Of a stretch of 64,000 nucleotides of DNA, positions 46,759 through 57,374 are shown piece after piece. Made by a program: the position numbers and the translations under genes. The stretch's first letter is position 1, and each line of letters begins with the position of its first letter. Below the pieces are notes generated by a model. The model was not told the origin of the DNA. It did not search any database and worked only from the letters and a program-made list of their open reading frames with translations. This stretch comes from Diphasiastrum complanatum (lineage: Eukaryota > Streptophyta > Lycopodiopsida > Lycopodiales > Lycopodiaceae), in NCBI GenBank assembly GCA_029204225.1, contig CM055098.1, forward strand, positions 3,039,106-3,103,105, given 5' to 3'.

Positions 46759-46834
<76 letters not shown>

Positions 46835-47111
46835 CAGGGATGAGGGTCCGGGCCAGATTGCCCGCGTCCGGCGTTCGGACCCGGACGCGTCTGACCTCTG
46901 GACGCGGGTCGAACTTGTACAAATTTTTTATTTATTTATTTTTTTACAAAAAAAAAAAAAACAGATGCGTTTGGGGTACGAATGCACGCATCTGGGGGTC
47001 CGGATGCCATTTTTTTTTTTCAGTTTTTTTTTAAATGTTTTTTTAAAAAAATTAAAAAAAAAAAACGGATGCGTCTGGACGCGGACGCACCCCTGGGTCC
47101 GCCATCCGCTT

Positions 47112-47181
<70 letters not shown>

Positions 47182-50100
47182 TAGTGGCACGTGGTACCGC
47201 CATTATGGTACCGCGGTACCATAATGGTGGTAGCGCGGTTATGGTGCCGCCCAAAAATCCGCGGTACCAGGGCGACACCATAATAAAATAAAATAAAATA
47301 AATAAAAAAATTCCTGTATTATTTTCGCAAAAAAAAAATGTTATTTTTTTTGGTACCACGAATCAGTATGGATCCGCGGTACCACAGTGGATCCGCGGAT
47401 CCTGGTACCGCTGGATCTATGTCAGGGATAAGGGTCCGGGCGAGATTGCCCGCATCCGCATCCGCGTTCGGTGTCAGGACCGGGACGCGTCCAACCCTCG
47501 GACGCGGGGTCGGACTCCTCAAAGAAAGGAAAAGATAAGGCATTCAGGTCCTAGTAAGTCAAAGAAAAGACCTACCATGGACTAGGAGACCTTTTTGAAA
47601 GCCAGAAGCGACAATCTATGCTTCAATTGCATGGGCTTCCCCCCTCTAGGGGAGTCGACCATGGTATTAAACTCCTTCCTAGTAGCTCGCTTGTATCCTT
47701 GTTTCCGTAAAGGATGAGTGCTACTGAAGAGGATGAAGTTATTTTAGCTGATAAAAAGGATTGAGGTACTCATCTGTGCGGGACTTTAAAAAATTTAATA
47801 GATTAACAATTAAAAATCGTTACCCCTTACCTCGAATGGATGAACTAGTTGATCGGTTACATGGTGCAAAGTACTCCACCAAAATCAATTCGAGATCAGT
47901 GTATCATGATATTCGATTTAACAGTGAGGATTTGGAAAAAACCGGGTTTAGGACTAGGTATGGCCAAAATGAACTTCTGGTTTTACCATTTGGCTTGACA
48001 AATGCTCCTACAACTTTCCAGTAGATGATGAATGATCTTCTTCATCCATATCTAGGAAAGTTCGTCATAGTTTACTTAGATGATATTCTCATCTATAGTA
48101 AAACCTTAGAGGAGCATGAGATGCATCTCAGGACTGTCTTAAAGTTACTTAAACAAGAGAAACTCTTTGCCAAGGAATCCAAATGCGTCTTTTTCTACAA
48201 GAGATTGGTTTATCTTGGTCACATTATTTCGGACCATGGGTTGGAAATTGACCCTGATAAAGTCCGTCAGGATCGTGAGTGGCCTATACCCCAAACCATC
48301 CATGAGGTCAAGTCCTTCTTGGGCTCTACAAGGTTTTTTCATAGATTTATCATGGGATATGCAATAATTGCACTACCTTTGACAAATGTCCTCAAAGGGG
48401 CAAAAAGAACTAGCCGACACAGTAAATGCAGTCCTCCGATTACTTGGATTGAAGAGATAAATCAGAGTTTTGAGAACCTCAAATATTGTGTGTCTATAGC
48501 ACCTATTTTACAAATAGTAGATCCTAACAAGTCGCATGTCCTTGAAACGGATGCTAGAGACTATGCTATAGGTGCAATCCTTTATCAGGATGGTAGACCA
48601 GTTGCTTTTGAAAGCAGAAAGTTAGATCCTACTCAGAGGCGGTATTCCACCTATGATAAGGAACTTTCTATAGATATTCAAGCCTTAAAATTTTAGAGAC
48701 ATTATTTATATGGATCCAAATTTACCATTATAACTGACCATCAAGCACTAAGGTATATTAATGATGTGGTTGACCTTAGGGGTCGTAAAGCCAGATGGTC
48801 AAAAATGCTCCAAGAATTTCATTGTGACATTGAGTACTGGAAGGGTACATCTAATAATGTCGCAGATGCCTTAAGCTGGATTGGAGAGGTTAATCAGTTC
48901 AGCTTTTTTGAGATCCAATCTGAGTTATATTTGTCCTTAAGAGATTCGTGTAAGACTAATAGGTACTTTGGTCGTATTTGGCTAGACATCTTGGCAGGTT
49001 CCTTCTAGATCTAGTGATGACCTTGGAATGCAGGATTCCAAGATTTCTCCTTAGGACAAGATATTAAGAGTATTCCATAAAGAATGGGTTTTCTGGAATG
49101 GGAAAGTGTGTGCCAGAAAATGATGATATTAGGACCCAAATCCTGCGTGAATGTCATGACAGCCCGTGTGCTAGGCACCTTGGCTCACAAAGAATGCTTG
49201 ACCTGATTAAAAAGGAATTTTTATTGGCCAAATCTGAAAGGTCAAGTGGAGGCAATGGTTCGCAAATGTGAACAATGTCGAGTAAATAAAGCTGAAAAAC
49301 TTAAGGCAGCTGGATTGTTACTTCCTTTGGAGATTTTCGAAAGAAAATGGGAAAGCATTTCCATGGATTTCGTGGTTGGGCTTCCTCGGACAGGGAAACA
49401 AAATGATGCTATTTGAGTTATAGTTGACAAACTAACCAAAATGGCGCAATTCATTCCAACCAGACAGTCTGTCAAACCTTTTGAACTTGCTCAACTTTTC
49501 GTGGAAAAGTTGTTCAGATTGTTTGGCTTGCCGAATGATATCGTTAGTGATCGGGACTCTAAAATCATTGGCAAATTCTGGCAATCGGTCTTTGAGAAAT
49601 TAGAGATCACCTTAAGTATAGGGTTTGTGGATCATCCTGAATCGGATTGGCAGAATGAAAGGACAAACCAATCTATGGAAGATATGCCAAAGCAATCTGC
49701 GATGGGTTTTAGTCCCTTCACTTTATGGGTTCCAGTCTCGAGCCCCAATCTCAGTTCGCCTCAAAAGCCTCAAGGTTAAAGCGATCGGCAGATTTCCTAC
49801 ATGATATGCAAGAAACGTTGCTTGTTGCTCGTGATAACGTAAAACCGGCAAAAGACTCTAAGGTACTGAAGACTGGAAAATGTCCTAAGTTATCACCTCG
49901 TTATGCTGGGCCTTTCCGTATTGTAAAGAAACTCAATCAAAATGCCTACCAGCTAGACCTTTCTCAAGGAATCAGTGTTCGCCCAGCCTTCCACATCAGT
50001 CGTTTAAAGGAACAACTTGGTGGAAAGGATGAATTGATTCTATAGGATAAGCTAGTTAAGCTAGAGGACCTGACATCCTTTATACCCTCTGAACCTCAGG

Positions 50101-51436
50101 CCATTGTTGATGTTCATCAACGTGCACTCAAAATCCGGCAGGTAACTAAGTACTTGGTTTGTTGGAAAGGAAGTTTCTAAGATAAAAGTTCTTCTACAAT
50201 CATCCCTTCACAACAATAGCCTTTGTTTTAGTACTTTCAATAAGTTTTTCATCTCCAAAGATAACAGTTATGGTGTACACTGAGAAGTCAACTCACACCA
50301 ATATATAAAAACCATGTCACATTTAGCTTTCTAACAATTTTGGCCATCAACACCGACCAACTTCACTCTTGATATATGAGAAAAATAATGATCCTTTCTT
50401 CATACCTCAATCTTCTCATTTACATAAAATAGCTTCAAATTCAACAATGATTGACCAATTGACTATCCCAAAGTTTACGATCTAAGAAAGTAGTTTATAG
50501 TAAGCTTACCAACACATGATAGAAGTTTGCTTCATGGTTTTGGTGATTAATATAGGCAATACTAGTTGGATATATTTAACATTTTTTATGAGATTGACAC
50601 TCTGTGGTGCCACCCATTTGAGCACATTAAACAATCAAAATGCTGAAAATTTATTTGTAAGGGAGTGCTAAATATTATATATACCCAATGATTCAACATC
50701 ATATTGATGAATCAATAAATTACTTCCGATACATCTCAAGTCTTTTATGAACTCTAGAGGAAGCACAATTCAAACACATGTAAAATTCATGCCAGTTTTT
50801 TGTTAGTCAAGAGAGAGAAAGCTTCACTTTATACCTGAGACAAAAGGCTGAAACGAAGTTGATTGTCGATGTAGTCCTCCCCCGTCTCAGGGCCATAGAT
50901 TTTGCTTCCAGTCTTACCCCAAACCTACTTCAAATCTACTATTAAAATCCAACTAAAGTACAATTTCAAACGAAACTATAAATGTTCCCTCCATTCAGTT
51001 GGAAATTGGATTGGCAAAGGATGAGACTAAGCTAACATTACATCAAACCTCAAGACAAACACAAAAATTCAACTTTTCTAACCTTAGCCAAGAAGAGAGG
51101 GTGGTCTACAAACACCCTATCAACGCCTCTCTTGTAGCAATGAAAATATCGAACATTTTCTACTTTGTTGCCAACTTTGACCTGTGTTCAGTATAAGAAT
51201 GAAAATAGAAAATTGTTATTCCTAACATTTTAAAAACTTATAAAAAAATCTAAGAACCACATCAATGTCCCAAAACATTATATGAAGTTGTAGCGTCTCC
51301 TCAAGGAAAGTCCATTATGCTACAAAAAGAAGTGAAGAAGGCAACAATAACCCACCTCAACCAAGACTTTTGTGTCCCATGCATCCTTGTATTGATCATA
51401 ACGAGGTGAAATGGTCATCACTCTATGCCCACGTGC
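40330..51436 (-). CDS. GBSSI: Granule-bound starch synthase I, last twelve exons
   Basis: GBSSI adds glucose from ADP-glucose to alpha-1,4-glucan (amylose) in plastid starch granules. Minus-strand exons: 51,436-51,356; 51,181-51,083; 50,924-50,835; 43,986-43,923; 43,823-43,723; 43,516-43,407; 42,932-42,689; 42,355-42,179; 41,802-41,611; 41,333-41,247; 40,748-40,620; 40,446-40,330 (TAA 40,330-40,332). All introns are GT-AG and phases agree, giving 496 codons with no stop. Marks in order: [125 protein letters not shown], the second glycosyltransferase motif [11 protein letters not shown], and the C-terminal ENVAAP typical of GBSSI. The transit peptide and KTGGL exon are not seen before the window edge. 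Confidence 0.93.
44012..44050. repeat. (TC)n microsatellite next to a GBSSI exon
   Basis: About 19 TC dinucleotides just upstream (minus strand) of the 43,986 acceptor. On the gene strand it reads (GA)n and lies about 25 bases from the splice site. Confidence 0.9.
44051..44510 (+). mobile_element. LTR-retrotransposon end with primer site (relic)
   Basis: GTAACATTTGATATCAGAGCC near 44,487-44,507 is an LTR CA end followed by a diverged iMet primer site. The preceding 400 bp has no coding sense and is probably the LTR. The body of the element is absent. Confidence 0.4.
44640..44936. repeat. GC-rich repeat family A, copy 1
   Basis: Starts CAGGGATGAGGGTCTGGGCC and ends with GTCCGCTTCTT before a TA run. 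Rich in GTCCGGAC-type palindromes, with poly-T and poly-A blocks inside. Copies 2 and 3 are at 46,835 and 47,423. Confidence 0.75.
44937..44991. repeat. (TA)n run 1
   Basis: About 27 TA dinucleotides between repeat A1 and element B1. Confidence 0.95.
45187..45700. repeat. 84-bp tandem repeat, about six copies
   Basis: CACATGGGC recurs at 45,272, 45,356, 45,440, 45,524, 45,609 and 45,693, i.e. every 84 bp with one 85-bp step. 84 is a multiple of three, so long open frames appear on both strands; I regard them as by-products. Confidence 0.9.
45959..46117 (+). CDS. Small charged ORF in element B1 (52 aa), hypothetical
   Basis: From an [23 protein letters not shown]..., rich in Glu/Arg/Lys with a helical, coiled-coil-like pattern, ending IPIWMSRSE. 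Its stop overlaps the ATG of the next ORF (ATGA at 46,114-46,117). The two may be one protein split by a frame shift. Not recognised; a candidate DNA-binding or accessory protein of the element. Confidence 0.4.
   Translation: MAEGEAKRKLEEEVRRHNERHRKQEADIAEMLRETRQRHPELQIPIWMSRSE
46114..46266 (+). CDS. Second small charged ORF in element B1 (50 aa), hypothetical
   Basis: [20 protein letters not shown] followed by an Ala/Arg/Glu-rich helix and an acidic tail ([10 protein letters not shown]). It overlaps the previous ORF by the ATGA junction and continues the same charged helical character, which fits one original coiled-coil protein broken by a frame shift. Confidence 0.4.
   Translation: MNFTRRQLIMVREREARRRADQEAARANREAERERYNNAPDEGEESVEDP
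46764..46830. repeat. (TA)n run 2
   Basis: About 33 TA dinucleotides between B1 and A2. Confidence 0.95.
46835..47113. repeat. GC-rich repeat family A, copy 2
   Basis: Starts CAGGGATGAGGGTCCGGGCC and ends CCGCCATCCGCTTCC before a TA run, the same architecture as A1. Confidence 0.75.
47114..47179. repeat. (TA)n run 3
   Basis: About 32 TA dinucleotides between A2 and B2. Confidence 0.95.
47180..47420. mobile_element. Short relative of B1 (MITE-like, B2)
   Basis: The left end GTAGTGGCACGTGGTACC is nearly the same as the left end of B1. The right end carries GGTACC/GGATCCGCGGATCC motifs in opposite orientation. About 240 bp, no coding capacity, TA run on the left. Fits a miniature derivative. 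Confidence 0.5.
47423..47525. repeat. GC-rich repeat family A, copy 3 (truncated)
   Basis: Starts CAGGGATAAGGGTCCGGGCG and shows CGGGACGCGTCC and CCTCGGACGCGGGG, then breaks off into the gypsy relic. Confidence 0.7.
47540..50190 (+). mobile_element. Chromovirus (Ty3/gypsy) relic inside GBSSI intron, antisense
   Basis: A piece of gag knuckle (DNLCFNC, 47,610) is joined to RT without protease. [34 protein letters not shown], then after a TAG the catalytic [14 protein letters not shown] (48,060). RNase [21 protein letters not shown], a TAG where KFWRH is normal (48,694-48,696), then [11 protein letters not shown]. The integrase zinc-binding part is frame-broken; the core contains [16 protein letters not shown]. 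The C-terminal GPF block [20 protein letters not shown] is followed by AFHISRLK, then a chromodomain-like [18 protein letters not shown] analogue near 50,110-50,175 (read as [19 protein letters not shown]). The element runs opposite to GBSSI. No LTR found. Confidence 0.85.
48025..49008 (+). pseudogene. Chromovirus RT-RNase H region
   Basis: Contains the YLDDIL catalytic box, the [12 protein letters not shown] thumb and RNase H with both early acidic motifs. It is interrupted by one TAG and then runs to 49,008. The stop before 48,025 separates it from the fingers domain at 47,761-48,024, which carries [10 protein letters not shown]. Confidence 0.8.
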
Positions 51437-51439
51437 CTA

Positions 51440-52260
51440 GGTGAATTTATACATGTTAGTAGTTGCATACATTCACATATAGCAAATTTTGTTTTTGTTG
51501 TACAACCTTCACATGTACACTTTGCCTAGAATTGGAACATACACAATCATGCCTTGTTGTAATAGAATAAGGAAACCACCAACATGACATGGGTTCTTAC
51601 TAAGATCCAAGTACTGTGACTACAAAATGAATATGATGTTGCATCTTAATTTGTTGTTGCTAAGATAAAATGCGATCGTCTATGTATAACACATGGTATA
51701 GCAGCAATTAACTACATCCTATATTTGATGAGCTGCTTTCTTTCTTGACAATAACTCGAGCATCCCATGCACTAGCTAGTATGTGTTATGTGAAGCACAT
51801 AGAACTGATCAAATCTCTATGAAAACAAATATGGAGAGAACATAATCAAAGATCACTTGTCTATATATAGACACTTAATTTGATATTTTACTCCAGCTTT
51901 TTGGAATCCATCCACAGATTCTTAGGTTATCAATTCCATGCAAAGCCATGGACCATATGCTACGACATGACCACTAGGAGATTCATGTGATTCATAGGAT
52001 GAAGTCACTTAGCCAAGACAATGGGGTACTTTATCTAGAAGGTTATGCAGAAAGTTATATTAATGCAGGCCTTGCAATAATTTAGAACTATGAATCTCTT
52101 AAGTAGACATTAGAAGACACATGCATTGTATACAAAAAAATCATTGGGCATTTGCCACTCTTATTGAGTTTTAGGATCTAGATGTATCTAAGGTATGTTA
52201 TGAGTGTACCATTGTGATACTGAATGAATTCAGGAACAATTAAGTTTGTTGAGTGAATAA
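51440..52260. other. No gene or repeat recognised
   Basis: AT-rich; presumed intron sequence. Confidence 0.5.
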
Positions 52261-52269
52261 TTGAATATT

Positions 52270-52400
<131 letters not shown>

Positions 52401-52849
52401 AGAGAACGTTAATTCATATATTTTAAGCACCAATATGGTACATAAGACCAAATCAGCGCATATTAAATGATTTGCATCATGTGAGAGTTTTATAAGCGAT
52501 CAAAAACTAAATGAATCGATCAAAATTGGCCCCTGCCAATAAATATGCAAAAGAATCGGCCTAGCTTAAAAATTCCCAATTGTTTTGCCATATAATGTTA
52601 AAGTACTAGAAAATAATAGATCTTTTTCACATTTCATTTGGTTGTGCAACTTTAAAAGCTACTCGAAATGATGAAGATGAAAGTAGACATAATGAGGTTT
52701 CAAATTTTCTGGGGATTTGCACCACCTATACATAGCAAGGACCTTTGGTCTCTTGGCGACAAACTCACCAATAATGGTATTGTATTGACCACCTCTTTGA
52801 CCCAGAGCAAGCGTGCAATATCCCCGATTTATAGGTCACGAGTCAAAGT

Positions 52850-53110
52850 TTCACGTTTCGATCCGGAATGCGATACGGGAAATCCCATTAGGGTTTCCTG
52901 GAACTTGTGTTTGATTTTTTTTCCAAAACAAACAGAATTGTTGGTGTGTAAAACATTTTTTAGACCGTCTGTATATCTTTTTCTACTAATATTGAGGGTT
53001 TTTTTTAAGCTACTTTTTTTAATGAAAAAAAAAATTATTAAAAAAAGCGATCCGAACATCGTTCCGCTGGCGATCCGGATCTGCTACTGTAGCGGAACGA
53101 GATCCGCTGC
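52850..53110. repeat. MITE-like GC-ended repeat (family C)
   Basis: GC-rich ends (TTTCGATCCGGAATGCGATA on the left; GCGATCCGGATCTGCTACTG on the right) enclose poly-T and poly-A blocks, the same plan as family A. The right end carries a hairpin, GTTCCGCT facing AGCGGAAC around a loop of about 26 nt. Confidence 0.45.
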
Positions 53111-53399
53111 AACATTGGTCAAGACTATGTGCAACACATGGGTCTAAAATATGGGTATGCTCATTCGAGGCATTACCTACACTACATTATTAGGTCTCAC
53201 ATAAATATTCTACCCATGCAAGACGATATTGATATGTTACTGATGTGACTGGCATCACTCCAACCATCTGCAATAATGTTGCACCCATACTTAGTGTCAT
53301 GGCCCTAACGAGGTTTGGATCGTTAGGGGATGCCTTGGGCATTGGGATTCGACCTAACTCGGGTAGTCGAATAGGACCATGTAGTCAGGTAAGAATTAT

Positions 53400-54128
53400 A
53401 TAGATCTGCAAAACGCTCTCAACTAAGATGGCTTAAAAAGCATGTGATATCTCTACTCAACGAAATCATAGGAGCTGGTACAGTAGCGACCCGTTGACGA
53501 CGACTGTGTCTCATGCTCTGGTGCTGACTGGGATGTCATCTCCTAATAGAAGCTCTCCCTCTGGAGGTCCGAATATCAGACTGTTGAGACGTTGTACACT
53601 AATGTTGATCGCGATGTCGATCTCTCATAGGAATAGGAATATCCTCATCATCCATCTCTGAATCCACCTGAGTGGGGAAGGAAGTTGCAATCTGAGTCTG
53701 TGTATCATGAATATCTAGCTAAGCAAAGACTCTTCGTATCAGGGACATCTCGATTAACATAAGGGCTACACATCGAGGATTCTCGTAGGCAATGAGAGAA
53801 CGTAAAGTAGTAGGTGAGTCTCTAAACAAGCAGTGATATCAACCACGTATCTCATAATAAGCAGGACATCTAAAGATGAAATACTCCTCAATCCTAGGTA
53901 AGTATAAGATTAAACCACCTCTAGAGGCTGATCCTCAAAGGTAATCTCATGTCTCTGCATAAAAGATCTGGAAGTATTGAAGACCATAGCTTTAGTCTTC
54001 GAAATGTTCACCTGCAATCCCGATCTAGCACAAAATGTATGTAGATTGTCCAAATGTCTTTGTACTCCCTCACTAGTTGGTGATGATAATAGAGCTACAT
54101 CATTAGCAAATAACAAATATGGCAATCA
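53400..54128 (-). pseudogene. LINE fragment 4 (RT piece and C-terminal zinc motif)
   Basis: Minus strand. LLFANDVALLSSPTSEGVQR is the RT catalytic region with the first Asp of A/F-A-D-D replaced by Asn. The following NISKTKAMVFNTSR is standard for LINE RT. The sequence then jumps near 53,905 to EEYFIFRCPAYYEIRGWYH, the C-terminal H/Y-x4-C tail, so the thumb region is deleted. Confidence 0.7.
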
Positions 54129-54130
54129 AG

Positions 54131-54222
<92 letters not shown>
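54131..54222. repeat. (GA)n microsatellite at the 3' end of LINE 1
   Basis: About 46 GA dinucleotides directly abutting the LINE 3' UTR. On the LINE strand the 3' end is followed by (TC)n in place of poly-A. Confidence 0.95.
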
Positions 54223-54227
<5 letters not shown>

Positions 54228-54669
54228 TTTATTAATGTCTTTTCCATGCCAAAAGGCATATAAGACTAGTAAATGTACATGTCAACTATGTGGTAACCGC
54301 AGGAGCGTTTGAAATGTCTCCAAGACTATAACAGAAATACAAATCTAACTGCTATGAACTGAAACTGAAAGCTGAAACTGAAAAAGATGCGATGATATAT
54401 GAAACATGTGGGAGCATATATACTGCTAACTGTCATGAATACGGTATGACACTATCATCCAATCTTGTCTCGCTGATGCTATAAAAGGATGTTATACGGG
54501 ATGCAGCATGAAGGACTGTTGGTGGTCGATGACATCGTCTAGGAAGATGAGGTCTCCTCATGATAGGTCGGGTAGCTCGTGCAGCAACATGAGTATGAGT
54601 GGGACACTGTCTCTGATCTCGGTGGGCATGTAAGTCTCCATCATGCTCATCCTCATCAGATACTAAGTC

Positions 54670-55131
54670 TCATCCTCTTCTCCTGGAGAAGAAAGAAGTG
54701 ATCTGCGGCTGAGAAATATGACTCTGCTGGGCTGTCTGACATAGGCCCTGTCGTAGAATAAACATCTCTCGTATCATGAGTGCAGCGCATCGGGAGTCCT
54801 CATAGGCTAGGAGGGATCGTAGGGTGACAAGCGAGTCCGGACACCTAAAGATAAAGTGCTCCTCTGACTCCACCTCATCCGAGGAACAAAACTGACAAAT
54901 CCTCTCCTCTCTCGGGGTACCCTGGAATCTCCCAGTCTCAATAGCCAACTGATGTGATGATACGCGAAGCTGTCCCAATGTAAATCTGAGGCTGTGTGAC
55001 AATCCCGAGTCCAAATTGTGTGGCAAAACTGGGAACCCTACTATGTCAAGCTCAATGAAATGAGTCCAGTAATAGGCGGGTTTAACCCCAAGCTGTCGCC
55101 GCCAAGTACGGTCGAGGTATGCTCTATACAA
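54670..55131 (-). pseudogene. LINE 1 C-terminal domain
   Basis: 153-residue frame: MYRAYLDRTWRRQLGVKPAY, then the zinc-like motif ICQFCSSDEVESEEHFIFRCP region (C-x2-C...H-x4-C), ending SFFSRRRG. The same motif in decayed form ends LINE 2 (near 58,070) and LINE 4. In the family it lies after RT and may bind element RNA. Confidence 0.75.
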
Positions 55132-55875
55132 GAAGCGCCTGATATACTGGTGGGTGCCTGAGGGGAGCTCTGTGATGGATATGCCAAATGAATCAAGGAG
55201 GAAATGGGATGCCTGTGAGAACCACGACAGTCGGTAACCCTAGTCATGAAGGAAGTGTGAAGAGGCAAGTGACGCTCGCGTATATCTCGTGTCTGCATCT
55301 GGTAGATCCTGAACTCTCTGAATATATGCGATGAGCTGGAAAGCTGCAGCTATCTGAAGTGGAACGGCAAACTCTGCAAGAAGAATCTCGTGTGGAGCCG
55401 AGGACTTCGCCTGAATCATACGAGCTAGCATGGTGGTCTGTAATCGTGAAATGCTGGCCCAGTGTGATGATGGAAGACCTGTACACCATGTCTTTGCTGC
55501 ATACAAGGTTGTGGGAGTGACAATAGTGTCAAAAAGTCTGCACTTACTGCGAGCATCTCGGATGGACTTCTGAAGCAGAACCGCTCAAGCTGAACGAGGG
55601 AGGAATGCCCCTTCCCAAGTCGAGTGGTGGCTGCTTGTCGCATGCTGAAAGTAGGACCAGAAAAGAGTATCCCCAGATATGTATACGAGGAAACTACCTC
55701 TAAAGCCCGCCCATCAAGCATGAGCTCCTGGCACTACATGAAGGCTCGAGAAGTGTTGAAGACCATAACCTCGGTCTTCGCAGTGTTCACCCCCAATCCC
55801 CATCTGGTACAGAAACCCTGTAAACAATCTAGCTGCCTCTGTAATCCCTCTCTGGTCGTGGATACTAGTACCACA

Positions 55876-57084
55876 TCATCCGCATACAAGAGAATAGCAA
55901 TCACCCCATCTGGTACAGAAACCCTGTAAACAATCTAGCTGCCTCTGTAATCCCTCTCTGGTCGTGGATACTAGTACCACATCATCCGCATACAAGAGAA
56001 TAGCAATCAAGATGGTACCAAGTCTACATCCAGCTCCTCCACACTGGGAGATGGCTCGCTCTAACTCATCAATGTACAATCCAAAAAGAACCGGCGAAAG
56101 AGAGCATCCATGTTTCACCCCAATGGTGCTCCAAATGTGATCAGAGATACCACTACCATGTCGGAAGCATCCCAAGACCTTCTCATAAAGAGCCATCACT
56201 GCCAGAACAATATCCGTGGAGAAACCAAGATCCCGAAGTCTCTGAATGAGTAGGGAGCGTGGTACAGAATCAAAGGCTTTCCTGAAGTCCACAAAACAAT
56301 AGTAAACCCTTTCTTTCCTGTGCTTAGCTTCCTCAATCAAAGCTCGAAGTGTGAAAATATGGTCAGTGGTAGAGTAATGAGCCCGGAAACCTGCCTGTCC
56401 CAATGCATGTAATCTCCTCGATTCCGCCTCTGAGCTTACTGCAGACTGGAGTATGGTACCATAAAGCTTAGTGAGGACATGCCCGATCATGATAGTGCGG
56501 TAGTTACCAGGAATCATGGGATCACCATTTTTATGGATAGGATGGATGATGTTGGTGCACCAGGATGAAGCGAAGCCAGAGACAATGGCGGAATTGAGGA
56601 GAGTGGCTAGTGTGGGAGCAAGGAGGTCGGTAGCATGAATTAGGAGTTCAGACTCAAGGTCTTCAATGTCTCTTGCTTTATGGGATTTCATTTTCTTGAT
56701 GGCCGCAAGTACCATGTCAGCGGTGAAGAAGGTGAACTCAGAGGGACGTGGGGAGATAGAGATGGGTGCTTCAGTAGGTATGGTATATAGACTGGTAGCG
56801 TAGTCGTTCCATATGCGAAGGTCTTCCAGGAGAGGTGGTGGAGTACGAGGGATAAACTCACGCCAAAAGGCGCCTGAAGAAGAACTGAAGAGAAGGTCAA
56901 CGAGGCGCTTTCCTTCAGAGTCATCATAAGCACACTTTTTCCGACGGAGTGTGCGATGGTAAGAGCGAAGGAGGTGAGGTTCATGCATGCGGGCATGGGT
57001 GACAAGATGATGAAGCAGAGCGAAGGAGGTGAGGTTCATGAACATGGGTGACAAGATGATGAAGCAAGCGACACTCGGTATCAT
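55876..57084 (-). pseudogene. LINE 1 reverse transcriptase
   Basis: 402-residue frame holding IHPIHKNGDPMIPGNYRTI, FVDFRKAFDSVPRSLLIQRL, GVKHGCSLSPVLFGLYIDEL and the catalytic LLYADDVVLVS. A 106-bp tandem duplication (starts 55,801 and 55,907) repeats the sequence from the YADD box onward and, not being a multiple of three, throws the frame. A second tandem duplication of about 50 bp (57,005-57,070) affects the N-terminal part (LLHHLVTH repeated). The enzyme would prime reverse transcription at the nicked target. Confidence 0.85.
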
Positions 57085-57374
57085 ACCATGGAGGGTGTGG
57101 AGGGCGTAGCGACGAGGGACGTGTGTGTTTGCCTTTATGGGCCTTAGATGGAAAAGCTAGAGAAGCAGCAGCATGAAGAGAGGTGCTAAGGAAAGCTGCT
57201 TGAGTCTCGAGTGTACTATCGTGCGGAAACGAATGGAGTAGGGAGGTAAGAATTTCCTGATAGACTGGTGCATATAAAGAGCTGAATGTATACCTGGGTG
57301 CCCGGGTAAGCAGGGGATGTGAGGATAACTGAGGGGGTGGGAGGCGGCCGATAGCGAAGGAGAGAAAGGAGTGA

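Larger units (their letters stand above)
44992..46763. mobile_element. Candidate inverted-repeat DNA element (B1) between two TA runs
   Basis: The left end reads ATAGTGGCACGTGGTACC and the right end, reverse-complemented, ATAGTTCCATGTGATACC. Further in, GGTACCAGGGTGGCACCA (left) faces GGTACCAGGGCGGTACCA (right), each followed by an A/T-rich block. The imperfect inverted termini span about 90-100 bp and are flanked by TA runs, as for elements that target TA. Inside are an 84-bp tandem repeat, a CTGTGAGAG-rich zone and two overlapping small ORFs. No transposase is recognised. A shorter relative (B2) lies at 47,180-47,420. Confidence 0.55.
43987..50834 (-). other. Transposon-filled GBSSI intron, 6.85 kb
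   Basis: Lies between exons coding FSLLSQ and AAIEAALNL, where I remember most plant GBSSI genes having a short intron. Both splice sites keep GT and AG. It holds a TC run, an LTR relic, the A-B-A-B-A repeat series and a chromovirus relic. Confidence 0.85.

Noticed and set aside
46755-47291. 178-codon ORF starting with an Ile-Tyr run
   Set aside because: It is translated (TA)n microsatellite and MITE-like repeat; no protein sense.
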